From Mytilus californianus (Eukaryota; Mollusca; Bivalvia; Mytilida; Mytilidae), in the NCBI RefSeq assembly GCF_021869535.1, contig NW_026262581.1, forward strand, positions 75,731,955-75,795,954: DNA of 64,000 bases. The letters are read 5' to 3'. Positions 22,901-34,690 of this stretch are shown piece by piece. The position numbers and the translations under genes are program-made. Numbering within the stretch: the first letter of the stretch is position 1; each line of letters begins with the position of its first letter. Under the pieces are notes generated by a model, which made no database searches, was not told the origin of the DNA, and saw only the letters and a program-made list of their open reading frames with translations.

Positions 22901-25900
22901 AAATCAGACAAATTAATGAAAGCCTATAATGGATTGACAAAAGCACAAAAAATAGCAATAGAAAATGCGTTGTAAAGAAAACTTCTGGAGGAAAAAACAT
23001 ATGAAAAAGGAAATGAAGGTCAGTTAATTATCTATAAGTTAAAAACCTGCTTATTTGATTATCTTTTTACTAAATGAGCTACAGTAATAAGTGCAAAAAC
23101 TAGCTTATCAAGTCAAAGAAAAAAATTCATAGAGATGTTTTCTTACAATATTGAATTTATTCAAATAACAAATTCTTGATAAATTTAACAATCCATTGGC
23201 ATTGATCATTTATATGTAAAAGGCACAAGATTTGTCCCACCAACTTTCATTTCTGATATAAATATACAATATTAAGGTAAAATATACAATATGTTGTTTA
23301 TAAATATGTATACCAGCTGATACAGCAACCTGAAGAGTAGAATTAAGCCCCATTTATTATTTCTTCAAAAAAGTTTACTTTTATAATCTATAAAATACCC
23401 TGAAATGAGGGTGGTAAAGGGTTATTTTCGTGCAACGTTTTCGGCCTTTTTATTTTACGTGTTTTCGTGTTTTGACGTTTTATTTCTCGTTTTCTCGTGT
23501 TTGATTACATTTACTTGCATTAATATTCAAAGTGTAAAATCAAAACTTGATATTTTGGAGGCAGAGCTTGGGGATAGAGATATAATTATGTTAACTGAAT
23601 CTTGGTTAAAGCCGAACATATCCGACAATTCAGCGACTCTTTTCACAAAAAATCTTACGATTAAAATTGATCGTAAGTTATACTGAAATGTGTATGACTT
23701 ACGAGTATTTTTACTCTTAAGATTTTTTGTGAAAAGAGCCGCAGCTGTATTATCAAACTTTAAGACTCCCTATCGTAATGACAGAGAAGGTGATAAGCTT
23801 GGAGGGGGAGTCGTGATGTATGTAAAACAAAATATCCCAAGTGAGCGACGAAATGATCTAGAAATCAATACTCTCGAATGGTTATGGGTTGAAGTAGTAG
23901 TTAAGGATCGTAAAGTATTGTTTGGCCTATTCTACAGACCTCCGGATTCACCATATCATATTTGGAATCATATAAATCAATCAATCGAAAACGCAGTAAA
24001 TAACGGTATAGAAAGTATAGTGGTCATGGGTGACGACAACGAAAACTTACTACTGGCCAACCGTAATAATTAAAAAAAAATATAACTTATTACATAATGG
24101 TATGCGCCAAGCAATTACCGAGCCAACATTTTATTGTGAAAATTCCTCATCACTCCTCGACCCCCTTATAGTTAATGATATCCTTATTCTGGCATATCAC
24201 GAAGTGAGTGAAAATATTTTAGAAGCAAATACTAGGTTCCATTGTCCAGTAAGTGGAATACTTAAATTGCCTAAACCGAAATACACCAAATTTAAACGTA
24301 AAGTTTGGGATTTTGAAAAGGGGACTACGACCGCTACTGTGAGGAGTTAAGACAAGTATACTGGGATACATTACTTGATACGAATTTGAACAATGCAGTC
24401 TTCATTGTGACACAAAAAATACGAGATGCTGCTAACAAGTATATGCCAAGTAAATTAATTGTTGTTCGCACGAAAGATCCTCCTTGCATGGATGACGTCA
24501 TTTATAAGGAGAAAAATTTTCAAACGGAAACGTTCGCACAAAAAAGCCAAAAAATACAATACTCCTGAGTCTTGGGAAAACTTTAAGAATATTAGGAATG
24601 GATGTGTAAATTTGATTAAACAAGCAAAAACCCATTATTTTGAAAAACAATGTTAATCATTAGATTCACATTAAGAATTGGTGGAAAAAAATGCGTAACT
24701 TGGCTGGGCTTCCTTCCAAATCCTCGAACTACCCCCTATCCTATTAAATGATACATACTTAGACGATAATAAAGATAAGGCAAATGCCTTTAATCGTTAT
24801 TTTTGTGATCAATCGAGCGTTGATGACTCATCTACAAATATTCCAGAAATAAACATAGATGACGTAATTCATACTTTAGATAATATAATTATAACGCAAG
24901 AGGAAGTTTATGACCAACTCCTCTTGTTAGACGTGTCTAAGGCAACAGGCCCCGACAGCAATAGTCCAAGATTTCTTAAATATGCGGCTCGCGAATTAAG
25001 CTATCCCCTAGCTCTGTTGTTCAATAAGTCACTTCAATTGTGCATTTATCCATATGACTGGGAAATAGCAAATGTAATACCAGTTTTCAAGAGTGGTTCT
25101 CAAGAAATTTTATCCAACTATAGACCAATCTCTCTGTTGTCTATTATTGGTAAAACGATGGAAAAATGTGTTTTTAAATATTTATTTAATTTTCTTTCTC
25201 GCTATAAAATAATTACACAGATGCAATCAGGTTTTATGCCTGGAGATAGTACTGTTAATCAACTTATTTATATTACCCACGATATTGCTAAAACTCTTGA
25301 CTCTGGGAAGGAAATCAGAGTTGTGTTTTGTGATATCAGTAAAGCGTTCGACCGGGTCTGACATGAAGGCCTCCTTCATAAACTATATATAGAAAAATAT
25401 GGAATAAGAGGGGACTTCCTGAAATGGTTCAAATGTTATTTATCTGAGAGAAGACAAAGAGTTGTCATAGGAGGACAGACCTCTGATGTTTATAGTATTA
25501 AAGCCGGTGTCCCCCAGGGCTCAATTTTAGGCCCTGTATTATTTTTATTATTTATAAATGATATTGTATGTGACATATCATGCAACATTAGACTTTTCGC
25601 TGACGATACATCATTATATATAGTACTGGTTGGGTATCTCTGAGTGAAAGAAGATCTAGACATAAAATTATCAAATTTCACGAAATGTTTCATGATCAAG
25701 CTCCCGATTATCTTTGTAGTCTCGTTCCTCAACAACTTTATCAAGTTTATAACTATAATACTAGAAGGGCATTTAATGTTCAAAACATGAACGGTAGAAC
25801 TTCTTTTTATCAAAATTCCTTCCTACCATCTGTTATTCGTGAATGGAACAGCCTTCCACAAGATGTAAGGTGTAATCAAACAAAAATCACTTAAAAATTA

Positions 25901-28900
25901 TTTAAATCGTGATATTAAGAAAGTCCCTTCATATCATAATACTGGTTGTAGAAAAGGCCAAATACTTCACGCCAGACTCCGGTTGAACTGCAGTGGCTTA
26001 AATGAACACCTTTTCCAGAAAAAAATATTGTTCTTTCCAGCCTCTGTATATGTGGACAAGTTGAGAGCAGCAAACACTATCTGCTAGAATGTCATAATTA
26101 TAGACTCATTAGGACACAAACCATTTCCACACTATCAAGATATAATATGCAAACATTATTATCAGGTAGTGAACTCATCAGTGATGAGGAAAACGAAAAT
26201 ATTTTTAAAGTTGTACAAAGTTTTATTTTGAAAACAGGGAGATTTGGTTCATAAACTTTTATTTTTATGTCAATTTAGATGTTGAAACTTTATAATTTAT
26301 AATTTATTAACCTTATTTTTTGAAATTTACATATTTTCACAGCTACATGCGAGACCATAATTATAAAAATGAGTTGATCAATTTTTGATCAAACTGACTT
26401 CTGAGTAACTGGCAAACCACAGAATAAACATGTAAATGTAAATTGAAAATTATAGTATGCGGGTTTCTTCCACTATGTTCCCAATTTTGTCATTTTTACA
26501 TCGGATGTCCGTGAGGGCATTCCGGTGTATTGCTGTCGCCTAGATTTCCATTACGTAACTTTCGTGTTGGGATTGTAACCGATCTATAAACATGATAAAT
26601 ACGCGGACATTATCGAGTGCAAAATAACATTCCTTATCGCTTGTTATAAATTCATTTTTTCAATGGATACTCCTAAAAATATTTTTTTTAGAACATAAAT
26701 TAATAATATGAAAATGTTTTGTCGTTAGAAATATATATATAAGTAAAACATTTTTAATATCTATGCACACGTACAGAAAATGTGTGTTAACGCATGCGGA
26801 AGAATATCTCAAGAACGTTTGCAATCTCCCATGCAGAGTTGTCGGTCCTCGCTCTCTCTCAAGGACCGATAACTCTGCATTGGAGATTGAAAGTTTGGTG
26901 GGAAAATATGAATGCCTTCCCAAATCCAATCTATTAGAAATTTCGAATTATTACAGAAGAGTGTCCACCATGCACTTGCACTGCACTATTATAAATATAG
27001 TAGAATAGAATGATATACAAATGGATGAAAATCATATATACATGTAACTGTAATATACAAATATTAATATAATATATAAAAACAAACCAGAGTATACTGA
27101 TTTGTATCACTTCAATATCATATTTATTACGATGAGGTTGAATTCCCTGTCTTTTATTTATCATCCACGCACGAACTTGTCTAAGAAAAAAAATATATCT
27201 GTACATTAACCTCACTTTCATGTATAGAGATGTGATTTTTTTTTCAGAGACAAGCGCTTGTGACCATCCACAAGAACTTGCAGTCATCCGATGTTCAGTA
27301 CTTCAGTACATTGATTTTTTAAGGGAGACGGATTTATATAAGTTCTTCTTGTTTCCAAATCCCTGTATTTCTATTGTACATTTGTAATTTGTGCACTTTT
27401 GAAAAAAATAAAATATTGTTTAAACTAACGATATTCCAGTAAATCAAAAAATTACATACTGGTGCCTTCAAGTGCAGGCGCGTAGCTAGGCCAAAATGAT
27501 GTGTACTCAATGCCTGAGGAGTATATCATACAGCAGAGAGTATGGGGCCGCTTAAGGCCCCCCGAAGCTCTGGAATAAATTGTGCATTCTCGCAATTTCC
27601 TTGGACTTCAAATGACGTCACGAAAATCTTATTTTCATGAATAACAAATCACCTTTTGAAAACAAATTTGAAAAAAAAAATAAATAGAGAAAAACAAACA
27701 AGTACTGTGGGCTTAAAAAATTGTTTTTGAGCTTGATTAGGTATTTAAAAGTACAATTAAAATATATGGTGCCATCACCATATATTCTAATTGTAACCTA
27801 ATCAGGCTCAGCCCACTTTACATTAGAAAAACCAAATTTCTAAGCCAACACCGGTGCAACTGAAAGGGTATTTTTTTAATTAAGAAAATACATAAATGAA
27901 TAGAATCACAAATTTTCTATGCTTTATTTTATAAGGGAACAATTAGTCTTTCTTTCAGCATTTGATTCTCAAAGTTAATTCTGAAAAATCTAGGACTTTT
28001 TCCTTTCCATTCTTCTACTGAAGATATCAAAAACCGTGTCAGCTGAAATTTATTTTTTCATGGTATATGTTCAATAGACAAAGCCCAGATAAACGATTGG
28101 TTTTCATTGTATGGGTTTTATTGATACTGAAATAAAATTGAGAATGGAAACGGGAATGTATCAAAGATACAACAATCCGACCAAAAAAGATAGCCCAAGG
28201 CCACTAATGGGTCTTCAACACAGCGAGAAAATCCCGCACTTCGAGGCGGGCTTCAGCTGGCCCTAAACAATAATGTGTATATAATTGTTCTGCGAAAATG
28301 GACGTCACACTAAACTCCAAAACATATAAATGAACTAAAATTTAAAAAAACATACAAGACCAACAAAAACCAGAAGTTCCTGACTTGGGACGGGCGCAAA
28401 AATGCGGCGGGGTTAAACATGTTTTGTGAGATCTTAACCTTTCCCCTATGCCTCTAGCCAATGTTGCCGTCGAGAACGGCATATATGTAAATACGTTAAG
28501 TATGTTAAAGATTTTCGGGTATAAATCCTTGTTTATAACATTTAAAGTTTCTTGTAAGTTGTCAGGAATGTCATCAAAATCTCCATTCCATTTTGCTAAC
28601 CATCTCGAATTTCAAATCGAAATTCTTCTTTTGTAACATTGGCATCATCTACATATTCATCAAAGATTAGGTCTCCAACAGCTATAGTAAGCTGAGCAAT
28701 GTTTACTTTTTAATTTAGTTTAATACTTTAGTTTTATTCTTACTATAGATCTACCATAATTTTATTTTTGTCAAATTTTCGATGTGTACGCAACTGCGTT
28801 TTTGCGTACGGGTTGCTACGCGCCTGAAGTGTATAGATGTACTCAGGTCAGGTTTAGGAATTTTGTCAGATGTTCGGACTCCTTGGGTTTTTTCCTACGA

Positions 28901-31900
28901 TACAGGGTAACATATTTTGTCCCATATCACCAACTTTTCTTTTCATAAAAGACTTCAATAGCTCATAAAACGTCATTTACCAAAATTCAAGCAGATTCTA
29001 GATTTCTTTTCTTACAATTTGAGACCATATTAATGCTAATGCTAAATATAAGGTAAAAGTCCGAGTCAGCCTTTTCTCGCCATTTTTTGAAAATCAAATA
29101 TCTCAAAAAGGAGTTCCATAACCTATCAATATGTTTAGCTTATTTTGTTCCTAAAATAATGCTCTTCTGATTTATAGCATCAATTTTAAATTTCGGATTT
29201 TTTTAATTTCACCTGACTACACCCTTAAGTCTAACTAAAAATAATACATTTTGTTCATGAACCCGTTAGTTTTCTCTTTTAAATTGTTTTACATTTTGTA
29301 TTTTTCGGGGCCTTTTAATCGCGAACTATGCTGTATTGGTTTTGCTATACATCAGTTGGTCCATGTGTGATAGTTGTCTCATTGGCAATCGTACTACATC
29401 TCATTATCAAAATATCAAACCCGTTTTGAAGAAAATTTTAATAACAAAATCAAAATAGATATAAAATTAGAAGATTGTCTGTTAAATGAATCAAGTTAAA
29501 AAAAAAACTTATTGCTAAGGATTTATATAATAAGATCCTTTCTATTATATATAAATCCATGAAATTACAAAATATCGAGTCAGTGGTCATAATTTAGAAA
29601 AAGAAAGAGGACGCTGCAAGAATTTCCAAAGAAAAAAGACTATGCAATACCTGTAAACAAATTGATATTGAATATTTTTTTCTTTATTGTTAAAAAATAA
29701 TCACTTCAGAACTATTTTCACAAGATTAAAAAGATACATTCAATTTGTAAAGTTATACATCCAGCCAGTGTGAAAAATTAAACAGATATTAAATTCTTAA
29801 CTTGAACTTGTACCAGCCGTTTGTCACGTTAATAAGCAGTCCCTTGAATTGCGAAAATGAGGGCCACGTCAGGTCAGCCAATTAATATTTGGTAATCATT
29901 GTTATAAAGTATATTTGTATGACTTGTGTGGTTTGCTTTGGCCCGTGTGGACGTAATTATCAAATTAAGTTTATTATTGTATCGTTTATAATTACTTGTT
30001 TATTGATTTTAAAATATTTACAGAGCTAGTTCCTGCAACTCAATCTACTGTTCCCAATTTGAACGAGTTAACCAAGCATGCAACAGCTGTAATGTTTACC
30101 GATGAGGACAACTTTATTCACCCAGTAAGAAATACCAAAGATATCAACAATCTTATTCCTGCTCTTAAAGGAGAGTCAATATCTCCTTTCCCACAAGAAG
30201 TAGAAGATTCATTAAAGCGTATTCAAAAAATACCAATGTACCAAGTAACACATTTTGCGCATCTTGGAGACTACATGCGTCATCTTCAGGCAAATGAAAG
30301 GATATGTGATGTATTGGTCTTCATCGGCACTAATAAGTATTCAGCTCATCGCATATCTTTGGCATGTTTCAGCGACTTTTTCGCCGATATGTTTTATACA
30401 AGAGGCGAAAAACAGCGTGTTCCACTTACTATTAGACTAAAAGGTATCAAACCAAAAGCATTTGAACTTTTACTCAATTTCATTTACACTGGAATGTTAA
30501 ATGTCACACCAGAGGTCATTGGTGATTTGATGACAATGGCAAAAAATCTCGGAATTTCTATGATAAAAAACCGTATAATTGAATTTCTGGAATGTCTACC
30601 ATTAGCCCAAGCACTCAGCATCATCATAAAGCATAAAGTACTGTTTGGAATGCTGTATGATAGAGCAATCAAGGCTGTCTGTGATAATTTTATTACGTTC
30701 AGACACGAAGAAGTAGTTCAAGAAGTAGATATTGAAACATTAATAGTCATTCTGAGCAGTGATAATCTTAAAATTGACACAGAACTAGAAGTGTTTAGAA
30801 CTGCAGTACGCTGGATGGCCCACGATACGGAGGCGAGAAGGAAGGAACTTATGAGGTTGATGCAGTGTGTACGTTTTGGTAACATGACCCAATTAGAGCT
30901 GGCACAGTGTAACGAATTCACCGATCTGTTGAAAGACAGCAAAATGTGTAAACAAATCTTATTGGAAGCCAACTGGTAGGTTTCTACTTTAAGTAGTACA
31001 ATATAGATCAAATTACTTGACATACATTTGTATATTTACAAAAAAAAAAGCCAATTACAATGTATATGTTACATTTTACAGACTATAGACTATAGACATT
31101 ATAAGCCTGTCTAACGTTGTTAACTTGTAATCTAGTGGTTTGTGTTGGTTTCTTTCTGCAATAGTTGGTTTTTGTTTATAAATTGTAGTATAAAGGCATT
31201 TTTTTTCTTTCGAATTGTCCTCGTTTTTAATTCCACGGCTTTTCGTATGCTTAGCATATACACATCTCCTTATTTTTATATTGATTGCAGGGTTTGTTAC
31301 TGGTGCTGTGTGGGTGCTGTAGAATGCGTCCCCCTGCTTGTAGAGTATCATCGGTCCTTATATTTTACAGAGTATATATGGGTGTTTTGCTTGTGAGAGA
31401 GCTGTCACTTGGGTGGATAGTTGTCTCATTGGCAATCATACCACATCTAATTTTTATATAATTATCGGTTTTGCTCATTGTTGAATGCCATACGGGTGCT
31501 TGCAATTGTTCATATTTTTATTCTTTGGTCTTTTGTGGATAGTTGTCTTATTGGCAATAAGACCACATTTCCTTATTTTAATTTTGATGTAATGAATTTA
31601 GAACATTACAATCTCTAAAAAAATTAAGTCATCACGACCTAATTTGTTTGTTTCATTGACATCTTGAGATTTTACGTCGAAATACTGATCTCGGATACTT
31701 AGTGACCTCATACATGTAATCATTACTTGATGTAAGGATTCATTTGGGAAGTAAAGTACCCTGTACAATCATTACACCAGGGTTTTCGATATCACAAACT
31801 AGTCAAAACATTTACTAAATGTTATCATCCGGTACAAGGACATCATTCCTAAATATAAATCAACATGCAGACATCTTATACGTTCAGGTATTTCACATCC

Positions 31901-33058
31901 AATATTTTATGGTAATATTCTTTACAAAGCACATTAATGTCGGCATTCACCTCAAAAGCTAACCAAACCTTTAAACAGACTTATTCGGAAGGGATATAGT
32001 TACGATACTGTTGTCAGGTCATTAAGGATTGCATAGTTTGGTATTAATATTGATTCACTCATAGGGTCTTTGCATCGGAAATAAACACATTTATTCTAAA
32101 ACCAGTTGTTTGCATGATACGGGTTATGTACTTCTCATATATTTTATGATGGTATGATACTAAACACCTAACGGGAGGGATTGTACTTGATTTTCATATG
32201 ATGAATACATAATCTTTCAATCAGTTTAATTGAGGTCTGGAGCTGGCATGTCAGTAACTGCTAGTAGTCCTTTGTTAATTTATGTATCATTGTCATTTTG
32301 CTTAGTTTCTTTTGTTACCTATTCTGACATCGGACTCGGACTTCTTTTAAACTGCGTTTTACTGTGCGTATTGCTTTGTGTTTCTTTATTCTACATTGGC
32401 TAGAGGTATAAGGGGAGGGTTGAGATCTCACAAAACATGTTTAACCCCGCCGCATTTTTGCGCCTGTCCCAAGTCAGGAGCCTCTGGCCTTTGTTAGTCT
32501 TGTATGTTTTTTAATTTTAGTTCATTTATATGTTTTGGAGTTTAGTGTGACGTCCGTTTTCACTGAACTAGTACACAATTTTATTTAGGACCAGCTGAGG
32601 ACCACCTCCGGGTGCGGGATTTTCTCGCTGCGTTGAAGACCCATTGGTGGCATTTGGCTGTTGTCTGCTCTTTGGTCGGGTTGTTGTCTCTTTGACATAT
32701 TCCCCATTTCCATTCTCAATTTTATATCTTACAAAACTTAAGTCACTCTAACCTATATCTTATACCCCATTGATTTGTAGTAATTAGGTTCAAGATCATT
32801 TCTCAGATACTACGTGGCTAATATTCGATTGTATTTCAATCGAAGTTAAATCTAACTTCAATAACTGTTCTAGTTAGTATATATATATATATTTTTTATA
32901 AAGCCAATAAAGGAAAGACACGAACTTTACAAATTATAATATGATATATAATGGTAGATTACAAATGTTTTTGCAGGATCGTTACAGTCAAAATGCTACA
33001 TAAAGATGACCCATTTCACCTTACTACCCAGAAACAACGTACGCCATTACAGAACTAG
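19410..33058 (+). CDS. BTB-BACK domain protein (spliced, three coding exons)
   Basis: Exons 19410-19950, 30024-30975 and 32977-33058 join in phase (phases 1 and 2) into a 524-residue protein. Residues 1-260 are acidic, Ser-rich and match no domain I know. Residues about 263-371 form a BTB/POZ domain, with DVLVFIGTNKYSAHR, FADMF, FELLLNFIYTG and the closing leucine-rich helix. Residues about 372-481 are a BACK domain (helical, with VFRTAVRWMAHD). No kelch repeats follow, and the C-terminus is a short basic tail. BTB-BACK proteins commonly act as substrate adaptors for Cullin-3 ubiquitin ligases; whether this one binds CUL3 is inference. The ATG follows a CAG-rich leader and is the first in frame. 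Intron 1 (10 kb) holds many transposons. Could also be a BTBD or kelch-like relative that lost its repeats. Confidence 0.82.
20447..20521. repeat. Perfect 29-bp inverted repeat
   Basis: Arms 20447-20475 and 20493-20521 are exact reverse complements (core TTTGATAAGATGAGTTTC against GAAACTCATCTTATCAAA) around a 17-base loop. In RNA it would be a very stable hairpin within the BTB intron. Likely a minimal MITE. Confidence 0.9.
21551..21714. mobile_element. MITE with 18-bp perfect terminal inverted repeats
   Basis: Ends ATACACCTTATCGCTATT (21551-21568) and its exact reverse complement (21697-21714); 164 bp, non-coding. Superfamily unknown; a TA target site is possible. Confidence 0.8.
21718..21884. 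mobile_element. Second MITE-like inverted repeat element
   Basis: Twenty-base perfect inverted repeats (21728-21747 against 21848-21867, core CATTGTCTCGAAATATAAA), with outer arms GAATAACCATACA against TGTATGATTATTC. Begins a few bases after the previous MITE. Confidence 0.75.
23405..26252 (+). pseudogene. LINE ORF2 relic: endonuclease and reverse transcriptase
   Basis: Pieces in several frames: 23405-23686 endonuclease N-terminus; 23750-24070 endonuclease with GGGVVMYVK and LFGLFYRPPDSP, where the usual GDFN has become GDDN; 24072-24660 linker; 24780-25361 RT with SKATGPDS, NYRPISLLS and VVFCDISKAFDRV; 25362-25620 with GVPQGSILGP (25506) and FADDT (25596). A TGA at 25359 stands where Trp is expected (TGG changed to TGA), so it is a plain nonsense change. 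After FADDTSLYI the sequence jumps to a C-terminal segment at about 25627, so a few hundred bases of the thumb are deleted. Several frameshifts; not functional. Confidence 0.82.
23637..23738. mobile_element. 102-bp MITE inside the LINE endonuclease
   Basis: Perfect 21-bp terminal inverted repeats (23637-23657 against 23718-23738, core TTTTCACAAAAAATCTTA). An inner inverted pair CGTAAGT-TATAC / GTATGACTTACG makes it nearly one long hairpin. It interrupts the endonuclease frame, so it arrived after the LINE. Confidence 0.85.
26491..27322 (+). repeat. 0.8 kb dispersed block, copy 1
   Basis: Direct counterpart of 37115-37871. Shared landmarks: 'catttttacatcggatgt', 'taacattccttatcgcttgt', 'tgttaacgcatgcgga', 'cagaagagtgtccaccatgc', 'catccgatgttc'. 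Ends with a hairpin of the 'acttgtct' family (27170-27262). No coding frame is shared by the copies. This copy carries an extra hairpin at 26822-26890. Confidence 0.8.
26822..26890. repeat. Hairpin present only in copy 1 of the 0.8 kb block
   Basis: CAATCTCC...TGCAGAGTT...TCGGTCCT pairs with AAGGACCGA...AACTCTGCA...GGAGATTG; about 27 pairs, with a short CT-rich loop. Copy 2 lacks it (37395-37410 reads straight through), so this is a filled against an empty site. Confidence 0.8.
27475..28826. mobile_element. hAT-like non-autonomous element
   Basis: Twelve-base perfect terminal inverted repeats CAGGCGCGTAGC (27475-27486) and GCTACGCGCCTG (28815-28826), flanked on both sides by AAGTG. The CAG-GCGTAGC end resembles hAT termini; the 5-base flank is shorter than the 8 bases hAT elements make, so the class is tentative. 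No transposase frame. A Naiad 3' end is nested inside (28135-28464). Confidence 0.65.
28135..28464 (-). mobile_element. Naiad 3'-end fragment
   Basis: Reverse copy of the distal 3' UTR ('tccattctcaattttat' end at 28135). It stops before the SECIS region, so it carries no SECIS. Confidence 0.8.
30024..30975 (+). CDS. BTB gene exon 2 (BTB and BACK domains)
   Basis: Acceptor tatttacag|AG at 30023; donor AACTG|GTAGGT at 30976. Codes for residues 181-497 and the first two bases of Trp498. If the donor is not used, TGG is followed at once by TAG (30977-30979), giving an end at Trp498. Confidence 0.88.
31771..32726 (+). mobile_element. 5'-truncated Naiad copy with SECIS
   Basis: Starts in the last part of the RT ('attacaccagggttttcgat'), keeps the RT C-terminus without the TAA seen at 8416, and has the complete 3' UTR to 'tctcaattttat'. 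Shows what the uninterrupted 3' UTR looks like and proves that 9043-9955 is an insertion. Confidence 0.88.
32131..32206 (+). promoter_or_regulatory. SECIS element, second copy
   Basis: ATGAT at 32146-32150 opposite TGAT at 32188-32191. Helix II pairs 32151-32158 with 32080-offset bases 32180-32187. Relative to 8669-8744, pair 1 changes G-C to G-U, pair 3 changes U-G to U-A and pair 6 changes A-U to G-U, so all eight pairs are kept. AA follows the ATGA at the same distance. Confidence 0.8.
32977..33058 (+). CDS. BTB gene exon 3 (C-terminal tail and stop)
   Basis: Acceptor tttttgcag at 32976. Completes Trp498, then 26 residues starting IVTVKMLHKDD, and stops with TAG at 33056-33058. A strong donor (GTAAGT) follows the stop directly, so an intron in the 3' UTR is likely. 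Confidence 0.72.
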
Positions 33059-33521
33059 GTAAGTAACTTACATCACACGGCTAATTCATAGTGACGTCAG
33101 ACCGTTAGTTACGAGCATTTCAATTTTGTATTGTCATGCTGATAGTTCTCCAGCAATGCACATCTGTGTCGCCTGAGGACTCAATATGAACAAAAGTAGA
33201 TGCTGGGTAAGCGTCAATAAGACAACAACAGTGTTTATATATTGCCGAATCAGTAGTTTAATATATCATGGCATTGACATTAACGAAGAAAATAGCCAGA
33301 CATATTCTTACAATCAGACGTATGACACCTGGAGATGTATTTTCATTCTACTTTTTGCGGACAGTTACACCATGTATTGTTCTTTTTTCACGATAAGTTT
33401 GAATTTTGAAATTCATTTTTTAACTTTATTTATTTCTTTCATTCATAATTCTTGTTCGTTTTAACTATTAGCTGTAAGGTAAAGGATATTGTCGATTTAC
33501 AATCTTTTTATTTTTTTTCAG

Positions 33522-33590
33522 CAGTGAAGTGTTTAGATTCTTCAACAGGGATGGATATTATAAAATAAATTGAAGGCACTTGAAATATTC
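33522..33590 (+). other. Candidate 3' UTR exon of the BTB gene
   Basis: A good pyrimidine tract and cag at 33503-33521 is followed by AATAAA at 33564-33569. This would be the last, untranslated exon joined to the donor at 33059. The cleavage site was not identified. Confidence 0.45.
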
Positions 33591-33949
33591 TAAAGCTAAT
33601 GGACGCATAAATTTTGCTTAAACATTATTATATACAGATATTTAAAACAATACCAATGTTCATTACCAAATCAAAAATAACAAAATAGACCAGAAAATGA
33701 AACCAGAAGCATCCATGCACTACTGAATCAAACAATGTTCTACATATTCGCAACAATAAAATTGTTAGAACCATGCAATAACGCTTTGATATTCATTGAA
33801 TAAGTAAGTATATAAAGATTTTCGTGACCTCTCTGTGTCGCAATGTTGACTGGTTATAGGGGAAAAGGGGGATTGTCATTGGATGGCATGTTTATTCACG
33901 GGAAAGGGTAAATTAATGGCATAATGTAGGGTGTCGGACGACCACAATC
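33591..33949. other. Intergenic, no feature recognised
   Basis: AT-rich sequence with no motif, repeat or frame that I can support. Confidence 0.5.
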
Positions 33950-34240
33950 ATGCATCGCCTTATTTATAACTAATTTATTACCGGGTTTGTACTTATACGA
34001 GCAACACGACGGGTGCCACATGTGGGGCAGGATCTGCATATCGTTTTGGAACACGTGAGACCACCCCCGGTTTTTGGTGGGGTTCGTAATGCTCAGTCTT
34101 TCGTTTTCTATGTTGTATTGTGTATACTGTTGTATGTCTTTTGGTCGTTTTTTCGTATTTTGCCATGGCATTGTCAGTTTGTTTCCGACTTGTGAGTTTA
34201 AATATCCCTTTGGTATCTTTCTTCTCTCTTTCAATTTGTT
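33950..34240 (+). mobile_element. 3'-end copy of PLE family B
   Basis: Matches 43990-44256: 'gccacatgtggggcaggatc', 'tttttggtggggttc', 'gttttctatgttgt', 'ccatggcattgtcagtttgt'. No RT sequence remains. Confidence 0.8.
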
Positions 34241-34690
34241 TCCCAATTTTTTTTGATAATACGCAGATTTATATTCCACTTAAAACTCCTCCAAAGACTA
34301 CATTACAGTGGCTAAAAATGATGTTTCATTGATATGCATCTTTCTAACTCTTTGATACAATTTTTACCAGCTGTTCCAAGATAAGCAGGATATCAGCTAT
34401 AATTTCAAGGTATATTGAAAATTTCTCAGAAACGACTACATAATTTAAAAAAACCTTGGTAGCTGTAAGGGATAAGGCGCCGTTCAACATCGAATAAAAC
34501 TCATATAACTATAGTAAGCTGTAATACATGATAGTTCCTAGGGTGCCAAAATGTGAAAGTATTCAAAGAGAAAACTAACGACCTGATTTTGACTAAAACA
34601 AATAAAAATCAAAATATCATCATGACAAACAGAAACCAACGACAATCATTTAGATTACAGTTACTGCGCTTGGGATTGACACCAAAAGAA
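34241..34690. other. Intergenic, no feature recognised
   Basis: AT-rich; no conserved frame or repeat structure. Confidence 0.45.

Larger units (their letters stand above)
23405..26450 (+). mobile_element. Non-LTR retrotransposon (LINE, CR1/jockey-like), defective
   Basis: An endonuclease and reverse transcriptase relic, 5' to 3' in the gene direction. The AP-endonuclease start reads CINIQSVKSK, followed by LTESWL; RT motifs and a C-terminal Cys/His patch (CICGQ and HYLLECHNYR, near 26045-26105) follow. The 3' tip near 26430-26445 ends in a short 'gtaaatgtaaat' repeat, as CR1/L2-type elements often do. The superfamily call is from general motif likeness; the exact clade is uncertain. Confidence 0.8.
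19951..30023 (+). other. BTB gene intron 1
   Basis: Phase 1, GT-AG, about 10 kb. Most of it is repeat-derived (entries below). Stretches 19951-20440, 20530-21540, 21890-23400 and 28830-29990 hold nothing recognisable apart from a dispersed-repeat tail at about 29330-29410 ('gttgtctcattggcaatcg'). Confidence 0.75.
30976..32976 (+). other. BTB gene intron 2
   Basis: Phase 2. Holds two dispersed-repeat tails (31395-31455 and 31530-31590, 'gtggatagttgtctcattgg') and the Naiad 3' copy below. The rest (31000-31390, 32730-32960) shows nothing recognisable. Confidence 0.7.

Noticed and set aside
22900-23030. Possible coding exon ending in an AAG|GTCAGT donor
   Set aside because: The frame stops (TAA) before the donor and no homology is recognisable.
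25359-25361. In-frame TGA in the LINE reverse transcriptase as a possible selenocysteine
   Set aside because: The expected residue is Trp (TGG), one base from TGA; no SECIS-like fold was noticed downstream and the frame has other breaks.
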